Source: Hydrogenophaga sp.
Lineage (GTDB): Bacteria > Pseudomonadota > Gammaproteobacteria > Burkholderiales > Burkholderiaceae_C
Length of the DNA: 64,000 nucleotides
NCBI RefSeq assembly: GCF_011390835.1
Contig: NZ_JAABRQ010000013.1
Location: 48,834-112,833 of the forward strand
Direction of reading: 5' to 3'
Shown: piece by piece, positions 17,476 through 26,774 of the stretch
How positions within the stretch are numbered: the first letter of the stretch is position 1
Layout of the letters: each line of letters starts with the position of its first letter
Program-made: the position numbers and the translations under genes
Notes under the pieces: model-generated
What the model was told of the DNA's origin: nothing
The model's database searches: none
The model's input: the letters and a program-made list of their open reading frames with translations, nothing else

Positions 17476-17790
17476 ATGGCCCCAACCGAAGCCAAACAAG
17501 TGTTCATCCAGGGCGTTACCGCCAGTGGCCGTACCTTTCGCCCGAGCGACTGGGCGGAGCGTTTGGCGGGCGTGATGAGCCCGTTTCGCCCTGGCGGAGC
17601 GAGCCCGGGCAGTCACCTGAGCTACTCACCCTGGTGCGTGCCCAACACGATCAACGGCGTCAAGTGCGTGGTGGTTCACACCGATCTGCGCGAGGCCGAT
17701 CCCATGGCCTGGGACTTCGTCATGCACTTTGCCCGCGACAACGAGTTGCAGGTGGCTGAAGGCTGCCTGTTGCCGGACGCACCCGCCTGA
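17476..17790 (+). CDS. DUF3579 domain-containing protein
   Basis: The 104-residue protein matches DUF3579, a small cytosolic family confined largely to Betaproteobacteria. Visible hallmarks are the QVFIQGVTASGRTFRPSDWAERL opening, the SYSPWCVPN segment, and CVVVHTDLREADPMAWDF. Its function is unknown. In many relatives it lies near arginine biosynthesis genes, as here where argD is divergent, but no experiment that I know of links them. The ATG at 17476 has GAGG upstream; an in-frame ATG 45 bases earlier adds a Ser/Pro leader that is not family-like. Confidence 0.85.
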   Translation: MAPTEAKQVFIQGVTASGRTFRPSDWAERLAGVMSPFRPGGASPGSHLSYSPWCVPNTINGVKCVVVHTDLREADPMAWDFVMHFARDNELQVAEGCLLPDAPA

Positions 17791-17860
17791 ATCCGCCGGC
17801 TTGGCCTCATGCGACGAGATCGTCGTAAGAAGAACCCATTCATTTATAAGGGTTTGCAAC

Positions 17861-18048
17861 ATGGCCGTCGCCAAAATCATCGAAATCATCTCAGGCAGCC
17901 AGAAAAGCTTTGACGACGCGGTCAAGCAGGGCATGACCGGGTGAACGACAGCGTGACCGAAGTCAGCGGCGCGTGGATCAAGGACCAGCGCGTGGTGATG
18001 AAGGCTACCTTCACGGGCAAGGTCAAAGCGCCGGCCCGCAAGAGGTGA
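17861..18048 (+). pseudogene. Dodecin, frameshifted and internally deleted
   Basis: The gene starts well: an AAGG ribosome site, then MAVAKIIEIISGSQKSFDDAVKQGMT, the classic dodecin N-terminus. After GMT the frame ends in TGA at 17942-17944. Adding one base near 17936-17941 restores RVNDSVTEVSGAWIKDQRV, the expected dodecin continuation. A second lesion follows: the family segment between WIKDQ and MKATF, which normally carries the YRV strand, is reduced to RVV, a loss of roughly 13 residues. Dodecins are small dodecameric flavin- or CoA-binding storage proteins. With both lesions the product cannot form the normal fold, so I call it a pseudogene unless the first lesion is a sequencing error. 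Confidence 0.85.
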
Positions 18049-18066
18049 GGCTTGGCCCGGAAACAG

Positions 18067-18092
18067 AAAAGCCGTCTTGCGACGGCTTTTTT
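18067..18092 (+). terminator. Rho-independent terminator, probably bidirectional
   Basis: A perfect 10-base stem (AAAAGCCGTC / GACGGCTTTT) with a TTGC loop runs into a T tract. It ends the DUF3579-dodecin transcript and, read on the minus strand, can also terminate rpsT, whose stop is about 90 bases away. Confidence 0.88.
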
Positions 18093-18180
18093 GCTTTTGC
18101 TGGCAGCGCACCCGTTTCAAACGGCAGACCCTGACGGGTCCGGGCTGTGGGTCGGGCGCTGGGGCCAGACCCGTGGGTCG

Positions 18181-18480
18181 TCAGGCGGTGGCGGTTGCCA
18201 ATGCCTTGACTTTGGAGGACAGGCGACTCTTGTCGCGCGCTGCCTTGTTCTTGTGGAAGATGCCCTTGTCGGCCACGATGTCCACGACCTGCTGCATCTT
18301 GGCAAACAGTTCGGTGGCCTTGACCTTGTCGCCGGCCAGCACGGCCTTTTCGACGTTCTTCACCACGGTGCGGTATTTCGAGCGCAGCGAGGTGTTGGCT
18401 GCGTTGAGCTTGACGTCCTGGCGGGCGCGTTTGCGGCCCGAGGCAAGTCGGGGGTTCTTTTTCTTCGGCTTGGTGGCCAT
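18181..18480 (-). CDS. rpsT: 30S ribosomal protein S20
   Basis: S20 is a primary binder of 16S rRNA in the small subunit. The 99-residue basic protein begins [21 protein letters not shown] and has the family core [36 protein letters not shown]. The start at 18480 has a strong AAGGAA ribosome site; the longer frame upstream is not family-like. It is slightly longer than the enterobacterial protein, with an Ala/Thr tail. It is divergent from murJ across 189 bases, a common arrangement in Betaproteobacteria. Confidence 0.96.
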   Translation of the reverse strand: MATKPKKKNPRLASGRKRARQDVKLNAANTSLRSKYRTVVKNVEKAVLAGDKVKATELFAKMQQVVDIVADKGIFHKNKAARDKSRLSSKVKALATATA

Positions 18481-18669
18481 GATGTGTTTCCTTCGATGTT
18501 TGGAGATGTTGCCAGCAAAGCCCGCGATTCTACCATTCATGTGCCTGCCGAGCAGAAGCGCCCAGGGCAACCGTGCAGCCGGCTTAGCCGGGCCGTGGTT
18601 GCGTTCCATCACCTGCAAGCGCGGGGGCACAGGCCAGAGGCGGCGCAGGGGGTGCCTTAAACTTCCTCG

Positions 18670-20235
18670 GTGTCGCTGTTCAAATCTGCCTCCCTGGTCT
18701 CGCTGCTGACGCTGGCTTCGCGCATTACCGGGCTGGTGCGCGAGCTGCTCATGGCTGCCACGTTTGGTGCCAGCGCGCTCACGGACGCGTTCAACGTTGC
18801 CTTCCGCATCCCCAATCTGCTGCGCCGGCTGTTCGCCGAAGGCGCGTTCAGCCAGGCTTTTGTGCCGGTGCTGGCCGCCGCGCGAGAGAAAGACGGCGAC
18901 GCCTCTACCCGGGAACTGATCGACCAGATCGCCACCGTGCTCGCCTGGGCCTTGACGGCCACCTGCGTGATCGGCGTGGCCGCGGCGCCGGTGCTGGTCT
19001 GGGCCATGGCCAGCGGTCTGAAACAGAGCCCCGAGGGGTTCGAGGCAGCGGTTTTTATGACGCGCTGGATGTTCCCCTACATCGGCTTCATGTCGCTGGT
19101 GGCGCTGTCAGCCGGCATCCTGAACACCTGGAAGCGCTTTGCCGTACCGGCGGCAACGCCGGTGCTGCTCAACCTGGCCATGATCGCAGCCGCTTACTGG
19201 GGCGCACCCTGGTTGGGCGGCATGGGCATCGAGCCGATTTACGCCATGGCCGGCGGCGTGCTGCTCGGTGGCATGTTGCAGCTCGGAGTGCAGATACCGG
19301 CCTTGTACCGGCTGGGGCTGCTGCCCCGTATCCGCCTGCGCTGGTCGTCTCTGCGCAGCGCCTGGAATCATCCGGGCACCCGGCGGGTGACCACGCTCAT
19401 GCTGCCGGCGCTGCTGGGCGTGAGCGTGGCGCAGATTTCGCTGCTGATTAACACCCAGATCGCGTCCCACCTAGTCACCGGCAGCGTGAGCTGGCTGACC
19501 TATGCCGACCGGCTCATGGAATTCCCCACCGCCATGCTCGGTGTGGCGCTTGGTGTGGTGTTGTTGCCGCAGCTGGCAGCGGCTCAAGGCGCCAATGACG
19601 CCGCCCGGTACAGCGGTTTGCTTGACTGGGGCTTGCGGCTGGTGGTGCTGCTGGCCGTGCCGTGTGCGGTGGCGCTGCTGACCTTTGCCAAACCGCTGGT
19701 GGCGGTGCTCTACCACTACGGCCGATTCACCGATCACGACGTGCAGCAGACGTCGGTGGCACTCATGGGCTATGGCGCCGGCCTGGTGGGCCTGATCGCG
19801 ATCAAGGTGCTGGCACCAGGCTTTTACGCCCGCCAGGACATCCGCACCCCGGTGAAGATCGCTATTGTGGTGCTGGTACTCACCCAGTGTCTCAACCTGG
19901 TGCTGGTGCCGTTGCTGGCCCACGCTGGCCTGGCGCTGGCGATCGGCCTCGGGGCGATGGTCAACGCAACCTGGCTGCTGATTGGTCTGATACGCCGAGG
20001 GGCTTACACACCGTCGCCGGGCTGGGCGCGCTTCGGCCTACAGGTGGTGGCGGCCAGTGCCCTGCTGGCGGTGTACCTGATGTGGGTGGCCTCGGCCCAG
20101 AACTGGCTGGCCTTTGACGGGCATGGCCTGCAGCGTGTAGGCTTAACTACCTTGTGCATCATCGGTGCGGTGGTGGTTTACTTCTTGGCCCTGATGCTCT
20201 CGGGCGTGAAGTTGCGCCAGTTCGTCCGGAAATGA
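18670..20235 (+). CDS. murJ: Lipid II flippase MurJ
   Basis: MurJ moves lipid-linked peptidoglycan precursor across the inner membrane. The 521-residue polytopic protein has about 14 hydrophobic helices and the family opening [26 protein letters not shown], followed by the [37 protein letters not shown] region with conserved charged residues of the central cavity. The start is a GTG with no strong ribosome site, chosen because it matches the family N-terminus exactly. A SirB1-type gene follows after 21 bases, probably in the same transcript. Confidence 0.95.
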   Translation: MSLFKSASLVSLLTLASRITGLVRELLMAATFGASALTDAFNVAFRIPNLLRRLFAEGAFSQAFVPVLAAAREKDGDASTRELIDQIATVLAWALTATCVIGVAAAPVLVWAMASGLKQSPEGFEAAVFMTRWMFPYIGFMSLVALSAGILNTWKRFAVPAATPVLLNLAMIAAAYWGAPWLGGMGIEPIYAMAGGVLLGGMLQLGVQIPALYRLGLLPRIRLRWSSLRSAWNHPGTRRVTTLMLPALLGVSVAQISLLINTQIASHLVTGSVSWLTYADRLMEFPTAMLGVALGVVLLPQLAAAQGANDAARYSGLLDWGLRLVVLLAVPCAVALLTFAKPLVAVLYHYGRFTDHDVQQTSVALMGYGAGLVGLIAIKVLAPGFYARQDIRTPVKIAIVVLVLTQCLNLVLVPLLAHAGLALAIGLGAMVNATWLLIGLIRRGAYTPSPGWARFGLQVVAASALLAVYLMWVASAQNWLAFDGHGLQRVGLTTLCIIGAVVVYFLALMLSGVKLRQFVRK

Positions 20236-20256
20236 GGACCATTTCGGTCTGGACCC

Positions 20257-21114
20257 ATGTCTTTTGCGTTCGATCTTTCAGCGGCCACGCCGCTGGGTTA
20301 TTTCGCTGCCCTGGTCGGAGAGGACGACAGCCTCCCGCTGCTGGAGGCCGCCGCGGCCATCGCGCAGGACGAATACCCCGAGCTCGACGTGCAGCAGGTT
20401 CTTGGCGACGTCGACCAGCTGCTCGCCCGCGTGAAGCGGCGCAGCGCTGAAGCCACCGGGCCGATGCAGCGCCTGCGGGTGCTCAATCAGTTTTTCTTCC
20501 GCGATATGGGCTTTGGCGGCAACGTCAACAACTACTACGATCCGGACAACAGCTACGTCAACGTGTTGCTCAAAACGCGGCGCGCGATCCCCATCACGCT
20601 GGCCGTGCTATGGCTGGAGCTGGCCCAGGGCCTGGGCCTGAAGGCCCGCGGCGTCAACTTTCCCGGGCATTTCATGGTCAAGGTCAACCTGCCCAATGGC
20701 CAGGTCGTGATCGACCCGTTCACTGGTCAGTCGCTGAGCCGCGAAGACCTGTCCGAGCGGCTAGAGCCATACAAGCGGCGTAACGGCCTGGTGGACGACT
20801 TCGATGTGCCGGTGGGCCTGTACCTGCAGGCGGCAGGGCCGCGCGAAATCCTGGCGCGCATGCTGCGCAACCTCAAGGAAGTGCACCGCACCCAGGAAGA
20901 CTGGCTGCGCCTGATCGCGGTGCAGGACCGCCTGCTCATCCTGCTGCCCGACGCCTGGGTCGAGTACCGCGACCGCGGACTGGCCTGGGCCGAAATGGGC
21001 GACAACCGGCTGGCGGTGAGCGATCTCGAGATCTATGTGGCCCAGACCGACGACGCGCTTGACCGCGATGCCATCGAGCAGCGCTTGCTGGAACTGCGGC
21101 GCGAGTTGAACTGA
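20257..21114 (+). CDS. SirB1 family protein (transglutaminase-like plus TPR)
   Basis: The 285-residue protein belongs to the SirB1/YchA family: an N-terminal helical region, a transglutaminase-like core with FFFRDMGFGGNVNNYYDPDNSYVN, RRAIPITLAVLWLELAQ and VNFPGHFMVKV, and a C-terminal TPR-like part (RLLILLPDAWVEYRDRGLAWAEMGD). The usual catalytic Cys is not visible in the core, so enzyme activity is doubtful, as in much of this family. It follows murJ in the same direction. Its role is unknown; a terminator lies after it. Confidence 0.86.
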   Translation: MSFAFDLSAATPLGYFAALVGEDDSLPLLEAAAAIAQDEYPELDVQQVLGDVDQLLARVKRRSAEATGPMQRLRVLNQFFFRDMGFGGNVNNYYDPDNSYVNVLLKTRRAIPITLAVLWLELAQGLGLKARGVNFPGHFMVKVNLPNGQVVIDPFTGQSLSREDLSERLEPYKRRNGLVDDFDVPVGLYLQAAGPREILARMLRNLKEVHRTQEDWLRLIAVQDRLLILLPDAWVEYRDRGLAWAEMGDNRLAVSDLEIYVAQTDDALDRDAIEQRLLELRRELN

Positions 21115-21182
21115 GCGTGCTCGTCAGGGTTTCCGGTTGTAAGCCCTATTGACGCGGACCAGCTGACTGCTGATGATGAGTT

Positions 21183-21209
21183 GCGCCCTGATTGTTTCGG
21201 GCGCTTTTT
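21183..21209 (+). terminator. Rho-independent terminator after SirB1 gene
   Basis: A GC-rich stem GCGCCC / GGGCGC with a 10-base loop is followed by TTTTT. It lies 69 bases after the SirB1-family stop and 26 bases before the next start, and separates the murJ transcript from the PA2779/PA2778 pair. Confidence 0.75.
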
Positions 21210-21234
21210 CTCAACGCCTTAAAGATTGCACGCC

Positions 21235-21627
21235 ATGCTCACCTTCCTCAAACGCCTCGTCGCCACCGTTCTCATCCCTTGCGTCGCACTGGCTGGCCTG
21301 CCCCTGATGGCCCAGGCGGGTATCGTCAGCACTGAGCAGGCCATGAGCGCCGAGGCGGCCGACGCCAACCGCGACCGCGTGACCAGCTTTCTGACGCGCG
21401 ACGATGTGCGCGCCGAACTGCAGGCCCAGGGCGTGAGCGCTGATGACGCGGTTGCCCGCGTCCAGGCGATGTCGGATGCTGAAGTCGCCCAACTGGCCCA
21501 GCGGGTCGATCAGGCGCCGGCTGGCGCGGGCATTGTCGGGGTGCTGTTCACCATCTTCGTGATCCTGCTGATCACCGACATCCTGGGCTTCACCAAGGTG
21601 TTCCCTTTCACCCGTGCCATTCGCTGA
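21235..21627 (+). CDS. PA2779 family membrane protein
   Basis: The 130-residue protein has an N-terminal signal or anchor segment (LVATVLIPCVALAGLPLMAQAG), a soluble helical part with the motif TSFLTRDDVRAELQAQGVSADDAVARVQAMSDAEV, and a C-terminal membrane helix (GVLFTIFVILLITDILGF). This matches the family named after P. aeruginosa PA2779. It is nearly always paired with a PA2778-type cysteine peptidase, as here with a 14-base overlap. Its function is unknown; the tight pairing suggests a substrate or partner of the peptidase. ATG 21235 is preferred over an in-frame TTG nine bases earlier. Confidence 0.85.
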   Translation: MLTFLKRLVATVLIPCVALAGLPLMAQAGIVSTEQAMSAEAADANRDRVTSFLTRDDVRAELQAQGVSADDAVARVQAMSDAEVAQLAQRVDQAPAGAGIVGVLFTIFVILLITDILGFTKVFPFTRAIR

Positions 21628-22591
21628 TCCCGCGGTGCGACCTGTCCGGTCGCCACGCACCACCCCCGCTCTGGCGGGGGTTTTGCTTTCTGCGCTGATG
21701 CTGCTGTCGGGTTGCGCCATTGCGCCGTCGGTGGCAGTGTTTGAGGAGGGCTGGTCGGCGAGCTGGCCCGAACACGTGCTGCTGGCACAGGTGCCCTTTT
21801 TTCCCCAGGACGACACACTGTGCGGCCCGGCTTCGCTGGCCATGGTGGCCCAGGCAGCAGGTAGCCGCGTCACGCCCGATGTGCTCACGCCCCAGGTCTA
21901 CCTACCGGGTCGCCAGGGCAGCTTGCAAGTCGAGATGCTGGCCGCCACGCGGCGGCAAGGACTGGTGCCGTATTTGCTGGCGCCTCGGCTGTCGGCGCTG
22001 CTCGACGAGGTGGCCGCAGGCGCGCCGGTGCTGGTGTTGCAGAACCTGTCGCTGCCGATCGCGCCGCAGTGGCACTACGCGGTGGTGATCGGTTACAACC
22101 GAGCCGCACAAACCGTCACCTTGCACTCGGGGACCACGCCGCGGCTGGTGCTGCCTCTGTCGACCTTCGAACTCACCTGGGCACGCTCGGATCGCTGGGC
22201 GGCGCGCGTGATCGCGCCCGACCGGCTACCGGCAACGGCCGAGGCCGACCGCTGGGCGGCGGCGGTCGCGCCCCTGGAGCGGGTCGACCCGGCTGCTGCC
22301 GAGCTCGCTTGGCGCACCGCGCTGATGCGGTGGCCTGACCACCGCATCAGCCTGCTTGGCCTGGGCAACATTGCGTATGCGCAAGGCCAGCGGGCTGCCG
22401 CCGCGACCGCTTACCTCGCGGCGGTGCAGGCCCACCCCGACTTTGCCGATGCCTGGAACAACCTCGCCCAGGTGCGGCTGGAGCAGGGTGACCGTGCGGC
22501 AGCGGTACAGGCCATCGATCGCGCGCTGGCCCTGGGCGGTCCGCGCTTGCCCGCGTACCAGGCTCTGCAGCGCCGCATCATCGGGCCGTGA
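21614..22591 (+). CDS. PA2778 family cysteine peptidase lipoprotein with TPR
   Basis: The 325-residue protein starts with a lipoprotein signal ending LLSGC (Cys34). A papain/C39-like domain follows, with the catalytic Cys in DDTLCGPASLAMVAQ and the His in QWHYAVVIGYN; C39-like peptidases cleave after double Gly or trim leader peptides. The C-terminal third is TPR-like (GLGNIAYAQGQRAAAATAYLAAVQAHPDFADAWNNLAQ). The start could be the GTG at 21614, overlapping the previous gene, or the GTG at 21635 just after that gene's stop; either leaves the lipobox intact. It presumably acts in the periplasm on the co-encoded PA2779 protein or a peptide made elsewhere. Confidence 0.86.
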   Translation: MPFADPAVRPVRSPRTTPALAGVLLSALMLLSGCAIAPSVAVFEEGWSASWPEHVLLAQVPFFPQDDTLCGPASLAMVAQAAGSRVTPDVLTPQVYLPGRQGSLQVEMLAATRRQGLVPYLLAPRLSALLDEVAAGAPVLVLQNLSLPIAPQWHYAVVIGYNRAAQTVTLHSGTTPRLVLPLSTFELTWARSDRWAARVIAPDRLPATAEADRWAAAVAPLERVDPAAAELAWRTALMRWPDHRISLLGLGNIAYAQGQRAAAATAYLAAVQAHPDFADAWNNLAQVRLEQGDRAAAVQAIDRALALGGPRLPAYQALQRRIIGP

Positions 22592-22634
22592 TCGGTAAGC
22601 CGTCGACAATCGGCGTTTGGTTTAGGGACGCGAC

Positions 22635-23267
22635 ATGACACGAGTGATGCTGGTGGGGGCTACCGGCCTGGTGGGCGGCGAGGTGCTGAAGCTGGCCCTG
22701 ATCGACCCGAAGGTGCAGCAGGTGGTGGCACCCACACGCCGGGCCCTGCCTGCGCACGCCAAGTTGCTCAACCCGGTGGTGGACTTTGACGTTTTGCCGG
22801 TTGATGCCGACTGGTGGGCGGTGGATGCGGTGATCTGCGCCCTGGGCACCACCATCAAGAAAGCGGGTTCGCGGGCGGCGTTCACCCGGGTCGATCACGA
22901 CCACCCCTTGCGGGTGGCCGAGCTGGCACGCAGTCACGGCGCCCAGGCCTATGCGCTCAATTCGGCGCTTGGCGCCGACCCCGATTCCCGCGTGTTCTAT
23001 TCGCGTACCAAAGGCGAGCTGGAGCGCGATCTGCAGGCCTTGGGCTATCCCTCGCTCACATTCGTGCGGCCCGGTCTGATCGGCGGCGAGCGCGAGGAGG
23101 CGCGCCCAGCCGAGCAACTGGGTGTGATGGTGTCGCAATGGCTGCGGCCGCTGCTGCCGGCGCGCTACCGCGTGGTGCCGGCCGAGCGCATCGCGTTCCA
23201 CCTGCTGCACGCTGCGCTGTCCGCGCGGCCCGGCTCACGAGTGCTGATGTCCGAGCAGATCATCTGA
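22635..23267 (+). CDS. NAD(P)-binding atypical SDR (HTATIP2-like)
   Basis: The 210-residue protein has the nucleotide-binding motif MLVGATGLVGGEVL at residues 5-18. It also has the SDR-a5/HTATIP2-like pattern ALGTTIKKAGSRAAFTRVDHD, then NSALGADPDSRVFYSRTKGELE with a YxxxK pair, and FVRPGLIGG. Such proteins are short NAD(P)-binding oxidoreductase relatives without a settled substrate. AGGGAC lies ahead of the ATG. The gene stands alone between the PA2778 gene and a convergent MFS gene 21 bases away. Confidence 0.83.
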   Translation: MTRVMLVGATGLVGGEVLKLALIDPKVQQVVAPTRRALPAHAKLLNPVVDFDVLPVDADWWAVDAVICALGTTIKKAGSRAAFTRVDHDHPLRVAELARSHGAQAYALNSALGADPDSRVFYSRTKGELERDLQALGYPSLTFVRPGLIGGEREEARPAEQLGVMVSQWLRPLLPARYRVVPAERIAFHLLHAALSARPGSRVLMSEQII

Positions 23268-23288
23268 TCGACCGGGGTTGCAGTCCAC

Positions 23289-24482
23289 TCAAGTGGTACG
23301 GCCAGTGATCCGGCTGCGCCACGCAATCGCCAGTAGCGCCAGCACGGCAAAGCCCATGCCTGCCAAGAAAGTGCTCGACGCACCCAGCCGGTCCCAGAGC
23401 CAACCAGCCAAGCCGCTGGCGATCAGCAGGGACACGCCACAGGCCAGGTTGAACACGCCAAACGCGGTGCCGCGCAGGTCAGCTGGCGCGGCGTTGGCCA
23501 CCAGGGTGGCGAGCAGTCCCTGGGTGAGCGCCATGTGCAGGCCCCATAAGGCCACGCCCGCCCAGAACACCGCGCCTTGGTTGCTCCAGGCCAGCAGGCC
23601 GTCGGCGGCGATCAGCGCCAGCAGGCCTGCGATCAACAGCCTGGTGTGGCTCATTGAGTCGGACAGTTTGCCCAGCGGGTAGGCGCCGGCAGAAAACACC
23701 AGATTGAGCGCAATCAGCACCAGCGGCGTGGCGGCCAGCGGTAGCCCGCCTTGCTGGGCGCGCAGCACCAGAAAGGCCTCGCTGAACCGGGCCAGCGTGA
23801 ATACCGCGCCGATGCCCACCACCCACCAGTAGGCGCCCGTCAGGCGCTTGAGGTTCTTGCGGCGGATCGGGTTGCTGCGCACCGCGCCCGGCGCGCGCTC
23901 GGGCTCCCGCACGCCCCACACCAGCAGCGCCACGCATAGCAGCGCAGGCACGGTGGCGGCCCAGAACACGGCGCGAAAGTCGTTGGCCCAGAGCAGCATG
24001 CCGCCCATGGCGAGCAGCGGGCCCAGGAAGGCGCCGGCAGTGTCCAGCGACTGACGCAGGCCAAAGGCCGCGCCGCGCTTGTCAGGCGGCGCCAGGTCGG
24101 CCACCAGCGCGTCGCGCGGCGCGCCGCGGATACCCTTGCCCACCCGGTCTAGCAGGCGCGCGGTCACGATCAGGCCCAGACCACCGGCCAGCGCAAACAG
24201 GGGTTTGGACAGCGCGCCCAGGCCGTAACCGAGCACAGCCAGCGGTTTGCGGCGGCCCCACCAATCGCTTAGCACGCCAGAAAACACCTTGACCATGAGC
24301 GCGGTGGCTTCGGCCGCGCCTTCGAGCAAGCCGATGGTGAGCATGCTCGCGCCGAGCACGGTGGCCATGAAGACGGGCAGCAGGCTGTGGATTGCTTCGG
24401 ACGACACGTCCATCAGCAGGCTGACGAAACCCAGCGCCCAGATGCTCCTGGGCAGGCGGCGACGCGGCGTGGCGTCGCTCAT
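23289..24482 (-). CDS. MFS transporter
   Basis: The 397-residue protein shows 12 predicted hydrophobic helices and MFS loop motifs: DWWGRRKPLAVLGYGLGALSKP between helices 2 and 3, and DRVGKGIRGAPRDALVAD after helix 4. The latter is found in a subgroup of uncharacterised proteobacterial MFS proteins near purM. It lies in the inner membrane; the substrate is unknown. The ATG at 24482 follows the purM stop by seven bases with an AGGA site, so it is probably co-transcribed with purM. A longer in-frame start inside purM is not family-like. Confidence 0.87.
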   Translation of the reverse strand: MSDATPRRRLPRSIWALGFVSLLMDVSSEAIHSLLPVFMATVLGASMLTIGLLEGAAEATALMVKVFSGVLSDWWGRRKPLAVLGYGLGALSKPLFALAGGLGLIVTARLLDRVGKGIRGAPRDALVADLAPPDKRGAAFGLRQSLDTAGAFLGPLLAMGGMLLWANDFRAVFWAATVPALLCVALLVWGVREPERAPGAVRSNPIRRKNLKRLTGAYWWVVGIGAVFTLARFSEAFLVLRAQQGGLPLAATPLVLIALNLVFSAGAYPLGKLSDSMSHTRLLIAGLLALIAADGLLAWSNQGAVFWAGVALWGLHMALTQGLLATLVANAAPADLRGTAFGVFNLACGVSLLIASGLAGWLWDRLGASSTFLAGMGFAVLALLAIAWRSRITGRTT

Positions 24483-24489
24483 GCGTTCC

Positions 24490-25530
24490 TTAGGCGACGG
24501 TGACCGCCGCGCCAGTGCCGCGTTCGGCGATACGACCGATCTCGTAGACCGTCTCACCCAGTTCGCGCAAGGTCGCGGCGCAGGCGGCCGCTTCGAGGGC
24601 ACCAATTACCACCACCATGCCAATGCCGTTGTTGAAGGTGCGGTTCATCTCGGTGTCGTCGATGCCGGCGGTCTGCTGCAGCCAGGCGAACAGCTCGGTC
24701 TGCGGCCAGCTGCCGTGCTGGAGGTGTGCGGCGGTGCCCTCGGGCAAGACGCGCGGGATGTTTTCCAGCAAGCCGCCACCGGTGATGTGGGCCAGGGCCT
24801 TCACCGGGTGTTTGGCGAGCGTGGCCAGCACGTTTTTTACATACAGTCGCGTCGGCTTCATGATGGCGTGCTTGAAAGGCAGTCCGTCCAGCGTGGCGGG
24901 CAAATTGGCCCCGGCGCGCTCGATGCATTTGCGCACCAGCGAAAAGCCGTTGGAATGCACACCGTGTGAGGCCAGGCCCAGCACCACGTCGCCGGACTTC
25001 ACGCCCTGGCCGGTGAGGATCTTGCTTTTTTCGACCGCGCCCACGCAAAAACCCGCTAGGTCGTATTCACCGGCCGGGTACATGCCGGGCATTTCGGCGG
25101 TTTCGCCGCCGATCAGCGCGCAGCCGCTCAGCTCACAGCCGGTCGCGATGCCTCCGACCACGGCTGCAGCCGTGTCCACATCGAGCTTGCCGCAGGCGAA
25201 ATAGTCGAGGAAAAATAGCGGTTCGGCGCCTTGCACCAGCACGTCGTTCACGCTCATGCCCACCAGGTCGATGCCCACGGTGTCGTGCATGTTCCATTCG
25301 AAAGCCAGCTTGAGCTTGGTGCCCACGCCGTCGGTGCCGCTCACCAGCACCGGCTCTCGGTAGCGCTTGGGCACTTCAAACAGCGCGCCAAAGCCACCAA
25401 TGCCGGCCATCACGCCCTCGCGCATGGTCTTTTTGGCCAGCGGTTTGATGCGCTCGACCAGTGCGTCGCCGGCGTCGATGTCAACGCCAGCGTCTTTGTA
25501 GGAGAGGGGGGTGGGGCGGCTGGAGGTCAT
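24490..25530 (-). CDS. purM: Phosphoribosylformylglycinamidine cyclo-ligase (AIR synthetase)
   Basis: PurM converts FGAM to AIR with ATP in purine synthesis. The 346-residue protein has the expected length. It carries [82 protein letters not shown] and [16 protein letters not shown], all hallmarks of the family. It is divergent from the AI-2E-type permease gene and leads into an MFS gene. Confidence 0.97.
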   Translation of the reverse strand: MTSSRPTPLSYKDAGVDIDAGDALVERIKPLAKKTMREGVMAGIGGFGALFEVPKRYREPVLVSGTDGVGTKLKLAFEWNMHDTVGIDLVGMSVNDVLVQGAEPLFFLDYFACGKLDVDTAAAVVGGIATGCELSGCALIGGETAEMPGMYPAGEYDLAGFCVGAVEKSKILTGQGVKSGDVVLGLASHGVHSNGFSLVRKCIERAGANLPATLDGLPFKHAIMKPTRLYVKNVLATLAKHPVKALAHITGGGLLENIPRVLPEGTAAHLQHGSWPQTELFAWLQQTAGIDDTEMNRTFNNGIGMVVVIGALEAAACAATLRELGETVYEIGRIAERGTGAAVTVA

Positions 25531-25664
25531 GGTAGGCGGTCTTGGCGAGTGGGGCCAGGCGCGGGGTTGCGGCTGCGGGCAGCCTGTTTCAGGGCGGAGC
25601 GGGTGCGAGGAATAGAATTTGCTCCTGATTTTAAAGGCCGCGCCCCTGCGGCCATCGAACCTTC

Positions 25665-26774
25665 ATGACCTTCACCCCCACCCAGATCCGCGCCGCTTCC
25701 TGGGCCGCCATTGCGGTGGTGTCCTGGTTGTTGCTCGCGCTGCTGGCGCCGGTGCTCATGCCGTTCCTTCTGGCTGCGGTGCTGGCCTATGCGTTGCACC
25801 CGCTGGTAGAGCGGCTGCACGCGCGCCACGTGCCGCGCTGGCTGGGTGCGGGCATGGCGATCACGTTGCTGTCGCTGGTGGGTCTGGCGGTGGTGTTGCT
25901 GATCGTGCCGGTGATCACCAAGCAGGTGCCGCTGCTCAAGGAGCAGGTGCCACTGCTGCTGGACCGCGTGAACGACGTGTTGCTGCCTCTGGCCGCGCGT
26001 TTTGGTATCGACCTGCAGATCGACGTGGTGCAGGTGCGCGAGTGGTTGCGCCAGCTGATCGCCGGCCATGAGAGCGATCTGGTGGGCGGTCTGCTGTCGT
26101 CCCTGCGCATCGGCGGCAGTGCGCTGGCCGCGGTGTTTGGTAACCTGGTTCTCGCGCCCATCGTGGCCTATTACCTGCTGCTGGACTGGGCCAACCTGGT
26201 GGGCCGGCTCAAGGGACTGATTCCGCCGCGCTGGCGCGCTGGCGTGCAGAGCTTTCTGGACGAGACCGACGAGGTGCTGGGCCAGTACCTGCGGGGTCAG
26301 TTGCTGGTCATGGGCGTGCTGTCGGTTTGCTACACCATCGGCCTGGCCCTGGTGGGCCTGAAGCTCGCCCTGCCCATCGGGGTCTTCACGGGCGTGGCGG
26401 TGTTCGTGCCCTACTTGGGTTTTGGCCTCGGGCTGGTGATGGGCCTGCTGGCCGCTGTGTTGCAATTTCAGAGCCTGCTGGGCGTGGCGCTGGTGGGTCT
26501 GGTATTTGTCCTCGGCCAAGTGTTTGAGAGCATGTACGTAACGCCGCGCCTGCTGGGCGAGCGCATCGGTCTGCACCCGATCGCCGTTATCTTCGCCCTG
26601 ATGGCCTTTGGCCAGCTGTTTGGTTTTGTCGGCGTGTTGATTGCCTTGCCGGCCAGCGCGGTGCTGCTGGTGGCGATCCGGCGCGCCAAAGCGGGCTACC
26701 TCGCCAGCGAGATGTACCTTGAGGATGCGCCCCCAGCTCCGGTCGCGGCGAAAGATCCGGACGGCGCCGCATGA
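25665..26774 (+). CDS. AI-2E family (PerM-like) membrane transporter
   Basis: The 369-residue protein has the eight-helix AI-2E/PerM layout. There are two N-terminal hairpins, a soluble amphipathic insert (VPLLKEQVPLLLDRVNDVLLPLAARFGIDLQIDV, about 87-120), then conserved GPxV-type segments (APIVAYYLLLDW, FVPYLGFGLGLVMGLLAA, VTPRLLGERIGLHPIAVIFAL). Substrates are uncertain and range from autoinducer-2 to Na+/H+ exchange in different members. The stop overlaps the hda start (ATGA); the pair next to purM is conserved in many Burkholderiales. Confidence 0.87.
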   Translation: MTFTPTQIRAASWAAIAVVSWLLLALLAPVLMPFLLAAVLAYALHPLVERLHARHVPRWLGAGMAITLLSLVGLAVVLLIVPVITKQVPLLKEQVPLLLDRVNDVLLPLAARFGIDLQIDVVQVREWLRQLIAGHESDLVGGLLSSLRIGGSALAAVFGNLVLAPIVAYYLLLDWANLVGRLKGLIPPRWRAGVQSFLDETDEVLGQYLRGQLLVMGVLSVCYTIGLALVGLKLALPIGVFTGVAVFVPYLGFGLGLVMGLLAAVLQFQSLLGVALVGLVFVLGQVFESMYVTPRLLGERIGLHPIAVIFALMAFGQLFGFVGVLIALPASAVLLVAIRRAKAGYLASEMYLEDAPPAPVAAKDPDGAA

